Source: Asterias amurensis (Eukaryota > Echinodermata > Asteroidea > Forcipulatida > Asteriidae). From it: a DNA stretch of 64,000 bases. The DNA is taken from NCBI RefSeq assembly GCF_032118995.1, contig NC_092651.1, positions 18,894,349 through 18,958,348 of the forward strand. The letters are read 5' to 3'. A program made the translations under genes and the position numbers. Position 1 is the first letter of the stretch; the number at the start of each line of letters is the position of its first letter. This document shows positions 43,108 through 53,136 of this stretch, in pieces. The notes beneath the pieces are model-generated. The model was not told where the DNA came from. It was given only the letters and a program-made list of their open reading frames with translations, and ran no database searches.

Positions 43108-43690
43108 TATTTAACAGTGGAACATGGTGACTACATGGGTCCACAGTGGTTATTGGGTTTCTAAACCCTTTCTGAGTCCTTTCTCTGACTTTTTAGAGAT
43201 TTTTTTACTAGTTGTTTTTTTGAGATCCAAGTAAACCTTAAGGAATGCTTACATTACGTAATTTTACATAGTAAGTAACCACTACTTCCAAAAGTTTTTT
43301 GACACCTCGCCAGTTAGCTTTTCTTTAATCAACTTACACCAGTAGTCCTGTACTCTTAATAAATAGTTAGTCCAATTGGATTGCAAAGTTTTTCTTCAGG
43401 ATTATCACCCCAAAACAGCACAGATCATCTGTTAAACAAAGTCGCACAGTCTCTCCTATAATACAATGCTCTTTTAAGTGTCTTACTTAAGATTGACTCG
43501 TTCTGGCTTTGGGAGGGTGACTGGTGGACATGGATGATTTCGATTGCGGCGATGAGGTCGTGGTGCCTTGTTCCTGTAACAAAAGATGCCAAAAGAATGT
43601 AATCAAAATGGTAACACGCTTGTTATTTTGTCGTCTATTTTAAAATGTTGTTTCCATGGATCGATGCAGAAGGCCTACAGTTTTTAGGCG
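43108..43690 (-). repeat. Duplicated ~580-bp segment with small exon, copy 1
   Basis: Matches 48541-49130 and, in part, 45314-45770. All three contain ACGTAATTTTACATAGTAAG, AATAAATAGTTAGTCCAATT and the same small exon. In this copy the exon is 43487-43573 (87 nt, 29 codons, phase 0) with acceptor GTTACAG and donor TTAA|GTAAG. Confidence 0.9.
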
Positions 43691-43694
43691 AAAC

Positions 43695-43835
43695 GGGTCA
43701 ACTCGTACCCAAGTCAACTCGTACCCAAGTCAACTCGTACCCAAAATATTGTACCCAAGTCAACTCGTACCAAAGTCAACTCGTACCTAGGTCAACTCGT
43801 ACCCAGGTCAACTCGTACCCAAGTCAACTCGTACC
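43695..43835 (+). repeat. 16-bp minisatellite, left arm
   Basis: About nine units of GTCAACTCGTACCCAA with minor variants (CCTAG, CCCAG) and one eroded unit (AAAATATTGTACCC). Confidence 0.95.
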
Positions 43836-44480
43836 GTACAACGTACGTTGTATGCCGAAACGGAGAATTTCCGTGCGGCGTGATTTTGTAAGCGATGGGA
43901 AATAAAAATGATGTTCTACCATCATATGGAGCTCACTTTTATTAATAATAATCTCACGAATTTCGTTTTTAATAATGTTTGTTCATCTCATTTCTGCCTT
44001 TTTTCCGCTAGGATATTCATTCAGATCCATTGTGGTTTCTTTTAAATTCCCGTGTTGAAGGGTCGCCGTGAAAGGCGTTGAACAGATCAGATGCACACTA
44101 GTTCTTCGTATCAAGGAGGTATAAATATTTCGACCTCCATGTTCATAATGAGACTGATTATTTTCAATGAAAAAAAAACCGCAACCCTTCATGTTTACCT
44201 TGGTGTGTTCCCAAAAGAAAATTTCATGGTAAGAATTCATTCAATTCATTCATTTGCGTTATGTTCTTATTATCTTTTTCCGAATAAAAAAACCCAAAAA
44301 ATTCATTCTAACTCCCCACCGATAGGGCCTAAGTAAAAAAAAACTGCAACATGAAAAAATACCAAGAAAACAAAATCATTGCAACAATGAATAGCTAAAT
44401 GTATGATTAACAATATAAATAAATAAATTAAACTACAATATTTATCAATACGAGTAAAAAAAAATTGTAAACATTTATTT

Positions 44481-44624
44481 GGGTGCGAGTTGACTTGGGT
44501 ACGAGTTGACTCAGGTACGAGTTGACTCGGGTACAAGTTGACTTAGGTACGAGTTGACTTGGGTACGAGTTGACTTGGGTACGAGTTGACTTGGGTACGA
44601 GTTGACTTGGGTACGAGATGACCC
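44481..44624 (-). repeat. 16-bp minisatellite, right arm
   Basis: Nine units of the same repeat reversed (GGGTACGAGTTGACTT). The frame of the neighbouring P-loop exon runs into it, giving a spurious TRTQVNSYPSQLVPKS repeat. Confidence 0.95.
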
Positions 44625-44654
44625 GAATTCTTTTTAGGGATGAAAAAAACTGTC

Positions 44655-45118
44655 CAGCAGTCTTGACATGGAGTCTGATGTTTCTGCACTGACAACGTGC
44701 CGCATTTGTTGTCTGAAAGTTTCTTGCCAAGGCTGGATGAGGTGCATTTTTGGAGGAGGGGATTGGGTATGTCCTTTTCTTGGAAAAAGGTGGTTATAGG
44801 ATCGGTTGCGAATTCTTTGATGGCCTGACTTTTCCTTGTTGATGGTGGACCGATGATAAGCTGGAAGACGTTGGGCTGTTGCTTATGGCCCGTTGAGTGT
44901 TTCAGTAAGGTGTGCAGGTCAGCAACGAAAGATATGGTTGTTAATACAGTCGCCAGGATGTATCCACTGCAGCTGCTGATGCTGTCAGCCTTGGTGCGAA
45001 TGTAGTCGGCCACTTTATCAGGGAAGACACAGTCGATGTCAAAAGACATGGACGATAACCGACGATGAAGAGAACTCCATGCTGCATCTTGCTGCTTTCT
45101 TATTTTTGCGTGTGCCAT
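44655..45118 (-). CDS. P-loop (DUF3987-like) exon, more complete copy
   Basis: Begins MAHAKIRKQQDAAWSSLHRR, has CVFPDKVADYIRTKADSISS and GYILATVLTTISF, then the P-loop-like LIIGPPSTRKSQAIKEF and KCTSSSLGKKLSDNKCG. In a standard Walker A motif the residue before K is glycine. Here it is arginine in this copy and in the copy at 48.2 kb, so nucleotide binding is doubtful or altered. The exon is cut at its 3' side by the foldback-like element. Protein role unknown. Confidence 0.6.
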
Positions 45119-45175
45119 CTTGAATGACTGATACCATAGGCACTGAAAAGCAAGTGGTAGCTAGCTTAGTTCTGT

Positions 45176-45310
45176 GACAAAGTCAATAATAATGTCAGAA
45201 AACACCAAACCTGACTTTATCTTCATTTTGTTGAACAACTAAGATACTTCTCGCTTGTGGGGTGATCTATATACTTAAAATCAGCTATACAACACGCTCC
45301 AACATTGCAA
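45176..45310 (-). pseudogene. Third, short P-element-like transposase scrap
   Basis: Contains the end of the transposase exon seen at 47.45 and 49.92 kb: a MLERVV-like start, then LFNKMKIKSGLVFSD. The catalytic aspartate of the DEM motif is Asn here, and frames are broken. Confidence 0.65.
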
Positions 45311-45313
45311 AAT

Positions 45314-45770
45314 GTTTTACAACGTAATTTTACATAGTAAGTAACCACTACTTCCAAAAGTTTTTTGAAACCTCGCCAGCTAGCTTTTCTTTAATCAACT
45401 TACACCAGTAATCGTATTCTCTTAATAAATAGTTAGTCCAATTGAATTGCAAAGTTTTTCTTCAGGATTATCACCCCAAAATTGCACAGATCATCTGTTA
45501 AACAAAGTCGCACAGTCTCTCCTATAATACAATGCTCTTAAGTCTCTTACTTTGGATTGACTTGTTCTGGCTTGGGGGGGTGACTGGATGACAATGGTGA
45601 ATTTGATCGCGGCAATGAAGTGGTGCCTTGTTCCTGTAATAAAAGATGCCAAAAGAATGTAATCAAAATGGTAACACGCTTGTTATTTTGTCTTCTTATT
45701 TGAAATGTTGTTTCCATGGATTGATGCAGAGGGCCTACAGTTTTTAGGGTGGAATACCTGTCTCTCGTCA
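45314..45770 (-). repeat. Duplicated segment with small exon, copy 2
   Basis: The small exon (45551-45633) is 83 nt instead of 87. A 3-nt loss and a 1-nt loss in the G-run put it out of frame. Splice sites are still intact. Confidence 0.85.
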
Positions 45771-46887
45771 TTAGTTTCATGAGATAAACAAAATTGATTC
45801 CATGAAGATTAACATTTATCAATAATGACAATAATAATTTACAGTGACATGACGTTTAACTTTTCCTACAATGTACTGTGCATCTTTTACATTGTATATT
45901 ATACCTTCCCACCATTTCCAATGTAACCAGAAAATGATGATGGTAAACAGTTAGAAGTGCAGAAGTATTAATCATTTTTCTCTTACTTACTCTTTGTGGG
46001 AAAAGCCTGTTCAACACATACATTCAACACATACATTCATAAAATTAAATCTTGTTTTGACCCTGACCTATGCCGATTGCATGTAGCTTAGAGTAGACTG
46101 GGTGAAAGATATATATTTAATTTAGGTACAATCAAGAAAACTTACTGCTCTGTGTGATCCTCCAGAGGTCCAGGCACCAGCATTTATCTTAACAGACAAC
46201 AAAAGGCAATTGCAATGTTTATTTTATTAAATAACCCTACCATGAGTTTGACCAAAAAATTCATTTTTTTGCATGAAACTATAGTTTACTGGGCTCAGGA
46301 AAGTCTGAATTAGCCTTTGTAAATAAAGCTTAATCCACCAAGCCCAACACCTTTCAGAGGGTCTATGTATAAGTTGGAAAAAACAATCAGAAAAAAAAAA
46401 ACATTTTTTTCTCTGACTCAACCTCTTTTGCACCATTTTTTCTGCTCCTCTTTAAAAAAAAAAGAAAAAAAAGTGTGCCTTATGATGATTGATTTACGCA
46501 CGCTGATAAAAACCCAAAACCTACAATCAAATAGGGGTTGGGTGGAAACAACTGCTTGGATCAGCCAGGCGTTGCTAAAAGAAGCATTGAAATAATTTCC
46601 TTGAAAAACACACCAGCATAAAGTTTAATCTTGGTCAACTGCAGTTTATATCTTCTTGTTGTACACAAAGCAATGGCACAGCCCTGGCCACCATGTGTGG
46701 AATCCATCACTACATGACCACTGGTTTAGCATGGCCATTTAACTTGGGCAGTTTGTTTCACGAAGGTATGAAGTTGGATTACCAGAAAGCCTGGTATTTT
46801 TCAATTATTATTATTAATTTAGGCATAAAAATGCAAGTAAGTGAAACAAAGTGGCACTGTCTCGGGGGAGGGTTAAAAAGTATAGCA
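45771..46887. other. Unassigned region
   Basis: A possible small minus-strand exon at about 46148-46190 (INAGAWTSGGSHRA, donor GCAG|TAAG-like) is weak. Otherwise AT-rich with A-runs at 46388-46400 and 46455-46473. Confidence 0.3.
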
Positions 46888-47040
46888 TCACAACTGTAAG
46901 TCCATACTCTGTATGAGATCATATGCAGCAACTGATGACGCAGATGAAGCCGTCTTATAGTAGTGGCTCTGGGTCGACACCCGATGGTGCATATGACCTG
47001 CAAGAATCACCTTGTCGTGTTCTCCGAATTCTCGCCCTGA
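46888..47040 (-). CDS. Terminal exon with a tyrosine-recombinase-like ending (tentative)
   Basis: A good acceptor (ATACTTTCAG) opens 50 codons ending in TGA at 46888-46890. The peptide reads REFGEHDKVILAGHMHHRVS then TQSHYYKTASSADASS. The spacing H-M-x-H ... T-Q-x-x-Y-Y resembles the last part of tyrosine recombinases (LGH-T-Y), which occur in Cryptons and DIRS elements. The upstream Arg and Lys/His residues are not visible nearby, so the match is only suggestive. Confidence 0.35.
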   Translation of the reverse strand, partial: SGREFGEHDKVILAGHMHHRVSTQSHYYKTASSASSVAAYDLIQSMDLQL

Positions 47041-47451
47041 CTGAAAGTATAAATGAAACATTGTGAGCTTGTACAGTGGATTTTTTTTAATTTAATTTTT
47101 AACTGTGTGTTACAGACAACAAGAGAACATACTTAGCATCTGCATAATGAAGTAATGGGCATGCCTTGTTTTTACATTTTATCATCATAGTCTCGGTATT
47201 TCTGAATAAGGCTCTTTAGTGATAAAAGAAACAGTATTGCATTCAAACATTACAGAGTTGCAAAAAAAAAAAACCAATATTGAACCATTCTTGTATAGCG
47301 CATAATGTCAATCACAGAGAAGTCTCTATTTGGCTTTGAGATGAATATTACATAAAAATAAAAGTTAAGACATGTGAAGTTATTACAAAAGCAATATTTA
47401 GTTATTAGAGAAAGAAATACTGCAGGCTATTAAAAAAAAAATAATGTCTTT
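47041..47451. other. Unassigned
   Basis: AT-rich, with an A-run at about 47262-47272. Nothing gene-like. Confidence 0.4.
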
Positions 47452-47883
47452 TTAAAATTCAATTTCCCAAGAGCGGACGGAAAACACCAAACCTGGCTTT
47501 ATCTTCATTTCGTCGAACAACAAAGATACTTCTCGATTGTTGGGTGAACTATATACTTTAAAATCAGCTACAACATGCTCCAACATTGCAGCACTAAACC
47601 CTGAGGCTAGATTTGCGAAATGGCTGTAGGGATGGAGGGTGTTGGGGTGGGGCAATCTAAGGAAAGTTGATTCACGGAGAAGGTTGTAGGCTACTGCAGA
47701 CTTTGATTGCAGTGCATTACACAATATAATGGCGGGGTGCCATCGCATTTGTTTCCCCTTCTTTAAGGCGACTTTCTGCTGCTCCCACAGGAGCCTGGAT
47801 GCTGAACCTTTTGGGAAAGCATGCGTAATTTCGTATTGCAGTACTCCATTGTTTTCTCTAGGAATGCAGATACCCTTGCACAC
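47452..47883 (-). pseudogene. P-element/THAP9-like transposase fragment, copy A
   Basis: The frame contains SRLLWEQQKVALKKGKQMRW, then LCNALQSKSAVAYNLLREST, LRLPHPNTLHPYSHFA and SLLFDEMKIKPGLVFSVRS. The blocks WEQQ...RWHP, YNLLRE...LRLP...TL and the DEM with the first RNase-H aspartate are the start of the P-element/THAP9 catalytic core. The frame ends in TAA right after EIEF, at the same place as copy B, so this is an exon edge or old lesion common to both. THAP finger and remaining catalytic residues absent. Confidence 0.8.
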
Positions 47884-47884
47884 T

Positions 47885-48060
47885 GTCCTTCATGAGGTGA
47901 TCCTTGTTTAGGATGCTCCTCCAAACAATCTGAGAAGGATGATCAATACCTTACATGTACTTGCACAGCAGTTTGAAATGTCTTTCAAGGAGAAGGCCAG
48001 TCAAACATCTGCTTCTTAATGTATTTCTTTTTATTTACTTCCACGCGATGATTCATCACT
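47885..48060 (-). pseudogene. Linker piece upstream of transposase copy A, frame-broken
   Basis: Contains IVWRSILNKDHLMKDSVQG, matching the better-kept frame at 52.2-52.4 kb (GRAFSLKDLTKLLSQYGIDH). It joins the P-loop piece on its 5' side and the transposase on its 3' side. Family not identified. Confidence 0.5.
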
Positions 48061-48509
48061 GTAAGTAGCTCTACAAGGGAGTGCAGGGTCACTGTCATCA
48101 TGTTTCAGCAGTCTTGACATGGAGTCTGATATTTCTGCACTGACACTGTAGCCGCATTTGTTGTCTGAAAGTTTCTTGTCAAGCCCGGATGAGGTGCATT
48201 TTTGGAGGAGGGGATTGGGTATGTCCTTTTCTCGGAAAAGGGTGGTGATAGGATCGGGTGCGAAATCTTTGATGGCCTGACTTTTCCTTGTTGATGGTGG
48301 ACCAATGACAAGCTGGAAGATGATTTCGGTGTTGGCAATGTAGCACGAGAGGATGTGGGAGAAGATGTGAATGGCCATGGAGATGGTGGGGTTCCAGAGG
48401 TTATCACATTGTTGATGGAGGAGATAATTGTGGCTTCCACACTGGCTAGCTTTGCTTTTGTCTCGTTGTCGAAAGTGATGGTTTGCAGAGTTTGCATACA
48501 TGTGGACAT
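48061..48509 (-). pseudogene. Second copy of the P-loop exon, partial
   Basis: The part from FQLVIGPPSTRKSQAIKDF to SAEISDSMSRLLKHDDSDPA matches 44655-44870. Upstream of the P-loop the sequence differs from the first copy and reads KAKLASVEATIISSINNVI, then a Ser/Pro-rich run, in another frame. It ends SDESSRGSK, also seen at 52.35 kb. Confidence 0.6.
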
Positions 48510-48540
48510 ATACTGATGTGATTATGTTGTTTAAGGAAAA

Positions 48541-49130
48541 TGTCCAGGTATTTAACAGTGGAACATGGTGACTACATGGGTCCACAGTGGTTATTGGGTT
48601 TCTAAACCCTTTCTGAGTCCTTTCTCTGACTTTTTAGAGATTTTTTTACGAGATGTTTTTTTGAGATCCAAGTAAACCTTAAGGAATGCTTACATTACGT
48701 AATTTTACATAGTAAGTAACCACTACTTCCAAAAGTTTTTTGACACCCCGCCAGTTAGCTTTTCTTTAATCAACTTACACCAGTAATCCTGTTCTCTTAA
48801 TAAATAGTTAGTCCAATTGGATTGCAAAGTTTTTCTTCAGGATTATCACCCCAAAATTGCACAGATCATCTGTTAAACAAAGTAGCACAGTCTCTCCTAC
48901 AATACAATGCTCTTAAGTCTCTTACTTTGGATCGACTCGTTCTGGCTTTGGGAGGGTGACTGGATGACATGGGTGATTTTGATTGCGGCGATGAGGTCGT
49001 GGTGCCTTGTTCCTGTAATAAAAGATGCCTACAGAATGTAATCAAAATGGTAACACGCATGTTATTTTGTCTTCAATTTTGAAATGTTGTTTTTATGGAC
49101 CGATGCAGAGGGCCTACAATTTGTAGGGTG
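48541..49130 (-). repeat. Duplicated ~580-bp segment with small exon, copy 3
   Basis: Matches 43108-43690 from AGGTATTTAACAGTGG onward. The exon 48926-49012 (87 nt) reads EQGTTTSSPQSKSPMSSSHP then PKARTSRSK and has acceptor ATTACAG and donor CAAA|GTAAG. Confidence 0.88.
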
Positions 49131-49231
49131 GAATACCTGTCCCTTTTCTGAAGTTTCAAGAGATAAACGAAAATGACTCCATGAACTTATTAAGGCTTTT
49201 TATATTGTGATGAAATTAAAAATAATCATAC

Positions 49232-49261
49232 CTTTCCCAACTTGCTGTGTGTTGCTCTCCT
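49232..49261 (-). CDS. 30-nt micro-exon candidate
   Basis: Acceptor GCATTTTTCAG, ten codons (RRATHSKLGK), donor GAAAG|GTATGA, phase 0 if the flanking exons are phase 0. Support comes from both splice sites and from lying in line with the other small exons. Confidence 0.35.
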
Positions 49262-49777
49262 CTGAAAAATGCAAAGTGAAAAATAAAATTTAAGAAATGC
49301 GTTTGTACTTACGTAATTAATAACCAGTCTTTGTATAGCGCTTTTCACACCCGAATAGCGTCTCAAAGCACTTCCAGTATTATTACCCCTGGTCATTGGG
49401 CATCAATTTGTTCCATTAACTAGACCTCAGCTCCCTGGGAGTAAATATACAGGCTTGAAACTTTCTTTACATGTACAGCTCGATTTGTTCGTCTGTTAGA
49501 CGCTTTTTGCTCTCCTTGTCTGACATTTAATGTTTTCTTAATAAGGTTGTTCAAGATTGAATACCATTTTGATTATCTCACTAGATCAAAATTTAGATTG
49601 TCAGGATTACCACAAAAACAGCACAAAGAAAAAGAGTAACAATAAATCTAAACATGAATGGTAAACTTGCGGGTACAACTGCAAGTTTACTATTCGTATT
49701 TATATATATACGTTCCACACCATACAAAGCTTCAAACACCATTTTGCACAAAAAAAGTTTACTTCAAAATCACTTAC

Positions 49778-49831
49778 TTTTGACTGCCCCTTTATTCTTT
49801 GAGCTTCGCTTGGGATTGATCTGACGCGGTC
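49778..49831 (-). CDS. 54-nt small exon candidate
   Basis: Acceptor TTTTTTTTTTCAG, 18 codons (DRVRSIPSEAQRIKGQSK), donor CAAAA|GTAAGTG. It is the same length class (multiple of three) and basic/Ser character as the neighbouring small exons. Confidence 0.4.
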
Positions 49832-49917
49832 CTGAAAAAAAAAAAAGTACACAAAAAATTTCTTTTTTTTTTGGTCTTCAATTTTTACAGGCTTTTAAAA
49901 AAAATAATAATGTCTTT

Positions 49918-50379
49918 TTAAAATTCAATTTCCAAAGAGCGGACGGAAAACACCAAACCTGACTTTATCTTCATTTTGTCGAACAACAAAGACACTTCTC
50001 GATTGTTGGGTGAACTATATAACTTAAAATCAGCTACAACATGCTCCAACATTGCAGCACTAAACCCTGAGGCTGGAGTTGCGAAATGGCTGTAGGGATG
50101 TAGGGTGTTGGGGTGGGGCAATCTCAGGAAATTTAATTCACGGAGAAGGTTGTAGGCTACTGCAGACTTTGATTGCAGCGCAATACACCATCTGATAATG
50201 GCGGGATTCTTTAGGGCAACTTTTTGCTGTTCCCACAGGAGACTGGATGCTGAACCACTTGGGAAAGCATCCGTAATTTCGTCATTGCAGTCCTCCATTG
50301 TTTTATCTAGGAAGGCAGATGCCATTGGAGGTATGCTAGCACTTTCTTCTTTGACCAATGCAGACACGTTGTCTGACAA
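49918..50379 (-). pseudogene. P-element/THAP9-like transposase fragment, copy B
   Basis: Close to copy A from SGSASSLLWEQQKVALK onward, with a deletion removing the KGKQMRWH part. The DEM motif reads LLFDKMKIKSGLVFSVRS, so the catalytic Asp is kept and the Glu is Lys. It has a longer 5' part than copy A (VKEESASIPPMASAFLDKTM). Ends at the same TAA after EIEF. Confidence 0.78.
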
Positions 50380-51579
50380 TTCCCACTAAGATTGTTTCGC
50401 TTTTGCCGCTCTTCCAGAAAGGAACAGTTGTGGATCAATTTATAGGCACTAATTGGCCAATACCATACCAGGTTCTTTTTTGGAATTCATGGTCTACCTG
50501 TAGATTTGTCATCTTCTGACTCTGAAATTGCGCATGCTGTGATGCCAAACTCCTCTCATTTTGATCGTTGATCAGCCATTAGAGCCCCCAAAGAGGACTT
50601 GTGGTTATGCTCATGTGTTTTTCTTTCTACATATTCGGATAATTTTATACATCACAGAACATAGTATTTTAAACTCATTTTATCTTATTTCTGGAATACA
50701 TTCATATTTTAATAGGTGGTCCGCAAAGGCCAAACTTGAGTTGCAATTAATAAAACACAACCATAATGAACCACTTCTCCTGTTTTCTGGTTCACTGTGT
50801 CGCCTAGTTCCTTCGACACCAGGCCAATTATTGCAGACAAATGGCAGGATTGCTGTTGGGCAATGTTGACTATTTTTGTCTTGAGTTGTTCAAGTTTGTT
50901 GATTCGTTCGTTTTAATCGTCCAATCGTCTTTAAATCGTCCGTGCTGAAGAACTCCTGGCCTGGTTTATGTTGAAGTGCTACTGTTGGGAGGGTGCCGCT
51001 GGTGCGTTGGCGGGAAAGCCAAAAGTATACTGTCTGAAGTGGCAACAGTGAAGAGCCCTGAGCCTCAACAAGCTGGACATTCCTGCGTGTTTAATTGTAT
51101 GTAATTGGTGAAGAGAAAAAACATACATGTTCAACATATTCAAGTATTCAACATAACTCACTACATTAAAAATTTGCTTGTCGCAGCCGGCAGGCTACAT
51201 GTAAAATAAAAATAAAAATAAAATTCACAAGAAGAATATAGTACAGCAAAATACTAAGGCCTTCACAATAGGATCATTAACAATTTAAAAGCAATAGAGA
51301 TTAGATTTGTTACAAGCATCTAAAATAAATTTAACTCAACTAATAAAAACTTACAAGCACACTTTTCACTATGACAACATCACCTAAAGCAAGACATGGA
51401 AGTTGCCCAGCTATAAAACTTATGTTACAAATCTTTAATGTACTAATTGTATTCAGCATAATTTCCCATTGTTGAGATTATAATTGTACTAACAGAATGT
51501 TGCTGCGCACAATATTTTGTAACAAGTGAGTGGGACATGCATGAATTTTGATACCTTTTTTTAAATCTATTTTAGCTCT
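50380..51579. other. Unassigned region
   Basis: No gene recognised. The stretch 50.56-50.87 is open in one + frame without a domain. TCGTCCAATCGTCTTTAAATCGTCC near 50917 is a short imperfect repeat. Confidence 0.35.
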
Positions 51580-52390
51580 CTAGTGCTAAAACGTCGGTAC
51601 GAGACCAGGCATAGGGCCCAGTTTCGGGGGTTAGTACTTTGAAGCGCAAATAGTCTTGTATGTGGTCACGGTATCAAGGAAGGCTAAATACCTTTCCAAT
51701 CTGTTGTTCCTCTCTCGTGCTAAAACGTCAGTATGAAACCAGGCATAGGGCCCAGTTTCGGGGGTTAGTACTCCGAAGGGCAGATCTGCTGATAATGGTG
51801 TGTTTGGTATCACTATTCAAGTACCCTTGCATACTCTCCATCATGAGGTGATCTTTGTTTAGGACGCTCCTTCTTTGACGGATGGTCAATTCCATTCTGG
51901 CAAATTAGCTTGATTAAGTCTTTTAAGGAGAAGGCCCGTCCCACATCTGCTTGGTCTTTCTTTATACTTTCTTCCACAAGGGGGACTTATCACTAGGTTG
52001 CTCTCTCCAGTGGCAGTGCCAGATCATCCTTGATCTCTTCTGTGGTGGCATCACCATCCAACATTCTATAATGACAGTCTATAAGAATCAAGCGAATCAA
52101 GCATAGGCCTTGGTTTCTATGGTTAGTGTTTCTTAGCGATGATCTGCTAATAATAATCTTGTGTGTTCCTCGGTATTATGGTACCCTTGAATGCTGTCCT
52201 TCATGAGGCGATCCTTGTTTAAGACGCTCCTTCAAACAATCTTTGATGGATGGTCAATTCCATACTGGCTAAGCAGTTTGGTTAGGTCTTTTAAGGAGAA
52301 GGCCCGTCCCACATCTCCTTGGGTGTTCTTTCTGTTTACTTTCACACGACGATTCATCACTGTTAGTAGCTTTGGGAATATTTATTACAT
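51580..52390 (-). pseudogene. Tandem scraps of the linker exon of the P-loop/transposase family
   Basis: GCATAGGGCCCAGTTTCGGG is present at about 51610 and 51745 in ~130-bp repeats, with a weaker version near 52110. CATGAGGTGATC-TTGTTTA and GGAGAAGGCCCGTCCCACAT occur at about 51843/51930 and 52203/52297. The best minus frame (52380 downwards) reads NRRVKVNRKNTQGDVG then GRAFSLKDLTKLLSQYGIDH, with a TGA where copy A has a Trp codon. Confidence 0.55.
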
Positions 52391-53085
52391 TTTAATTTAA
52401 GATTTGTAATGATAAAAAGCACAGAGTTAATAACATACATCAAATTGAATTTTACCTATACAAAATTACAACCCAGGTAAGACACCATAACAATGTGCTT
52501 ATAGGCCTTCCTCTTCATCATGACTCTCTAGTTGCTTAGCCAGTTCCTCCGTTGCTTGGTTATAGTCTCATGTCCTCCTTTCCTGTCTGTATGTAACATT
52601 GACTTACCCTTGACTTACATGACTACATCAAAATATGGTTATCTACAATTGGCAATATTAATCTTGCCAGTTCTACGGCCTTGTCATATGTTACTATGTG
52701 CAACTGATATGCATCAATATAAATTCGATTGGAACCCGTCCGAGTGAACTGGTAGTGAAGACGCCGTCAATTTGGTCAAGGGGTGGTGCTACTACTTTAA
52801 CTGCACGAGGGTCAAATCTAGTGGTTGGCTCCCGACCAAAGTCATGACAAATTCTGCGGGGCCATCAGAATCGGTGCGGTGTGGCCTGTTGTGGAAGTGG
52901 TGGTATCTGTGCTTCACACATCATTTTGTAACAAGTGAGTGGGACATGTTAATGAAAACACCTGGATTTTAAGAATTATTTTGGATGATCGACAGAACGT
53001 TCAACCTTCTTTTAAATATTTCAAAAATACAGAGTTACGAATAGAAAGGAGACAAATGCTTACCTCTCCAAGGGGAAACTGATCA
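52391..53085. other. Unassigned region
   Basis: A minus-strand frame near 52735-52860 (RFDPRAVKVVAPPLDQIDGV) looks protein-like but has a stop within it and no recognised family. Confidence 0.3.
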
Positions 53086-53136
53086 ATGGCCTGCATTAAG
53101 ATGTCAACTACTCTTGACTTGGCGTCCGGATTGGGG

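Larger units (their letters stand above)
43689..44630. mobile_element. Foldback-like element with minisatellite inverted repeats
   Basis: A ~660-bp AT-rich core is enclosed by two blocks of the same 16-bp tandem repeat in inverted orientation: GTCAACTCGTACCCAA units at 43695-43835 and the reverse at 44481-44624. The outer ends are similar inverted words (GAAACGGGTCAACTCG and the complement of CGAGATGACCCGAATTC). TTTTTAGG flanks both sides (43681-43688 and 44631-44638) and may be an 8-bp target duplication. This layout is that of Drosophila foldback elements, whose terminal inverted repeats are internally tandem. No transposase frame seen. Confidence 0.6.
40871..45118 (-). pseudogene. DUF3987-like P-loop gene, multi-exon, broken
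   Basis: Minus-strand exons in order: a P-loop exon (44655-45118), a small Pro/Ser-rich exon (43487-43573), an exon with RARPHDRLLISVPLCLRPS (42383-42595) and a last exon (40871-41429). Donor and acceptor phases are 0 wherever both ends can be read. The order P-loop, then DRLL-PLCLRPS, then a long C-terminal region fits the DUF3987-like proteins common in marine invertebrates; that assignment is from memory of the family. Two later events break it: a foldback-like element at 43689-44630, and expansion of a 49-bp unit in the last exon. The true first exon was not found. Confidence 0.55.

Noticed and set aside
44428..44730. Protein with TRTQVNSYPSQLVPKS repeats
   Set aside because: Produced by a 16-bp repeat read in rotating frames (48 bp period) and present in both inverted arms; not a gene.
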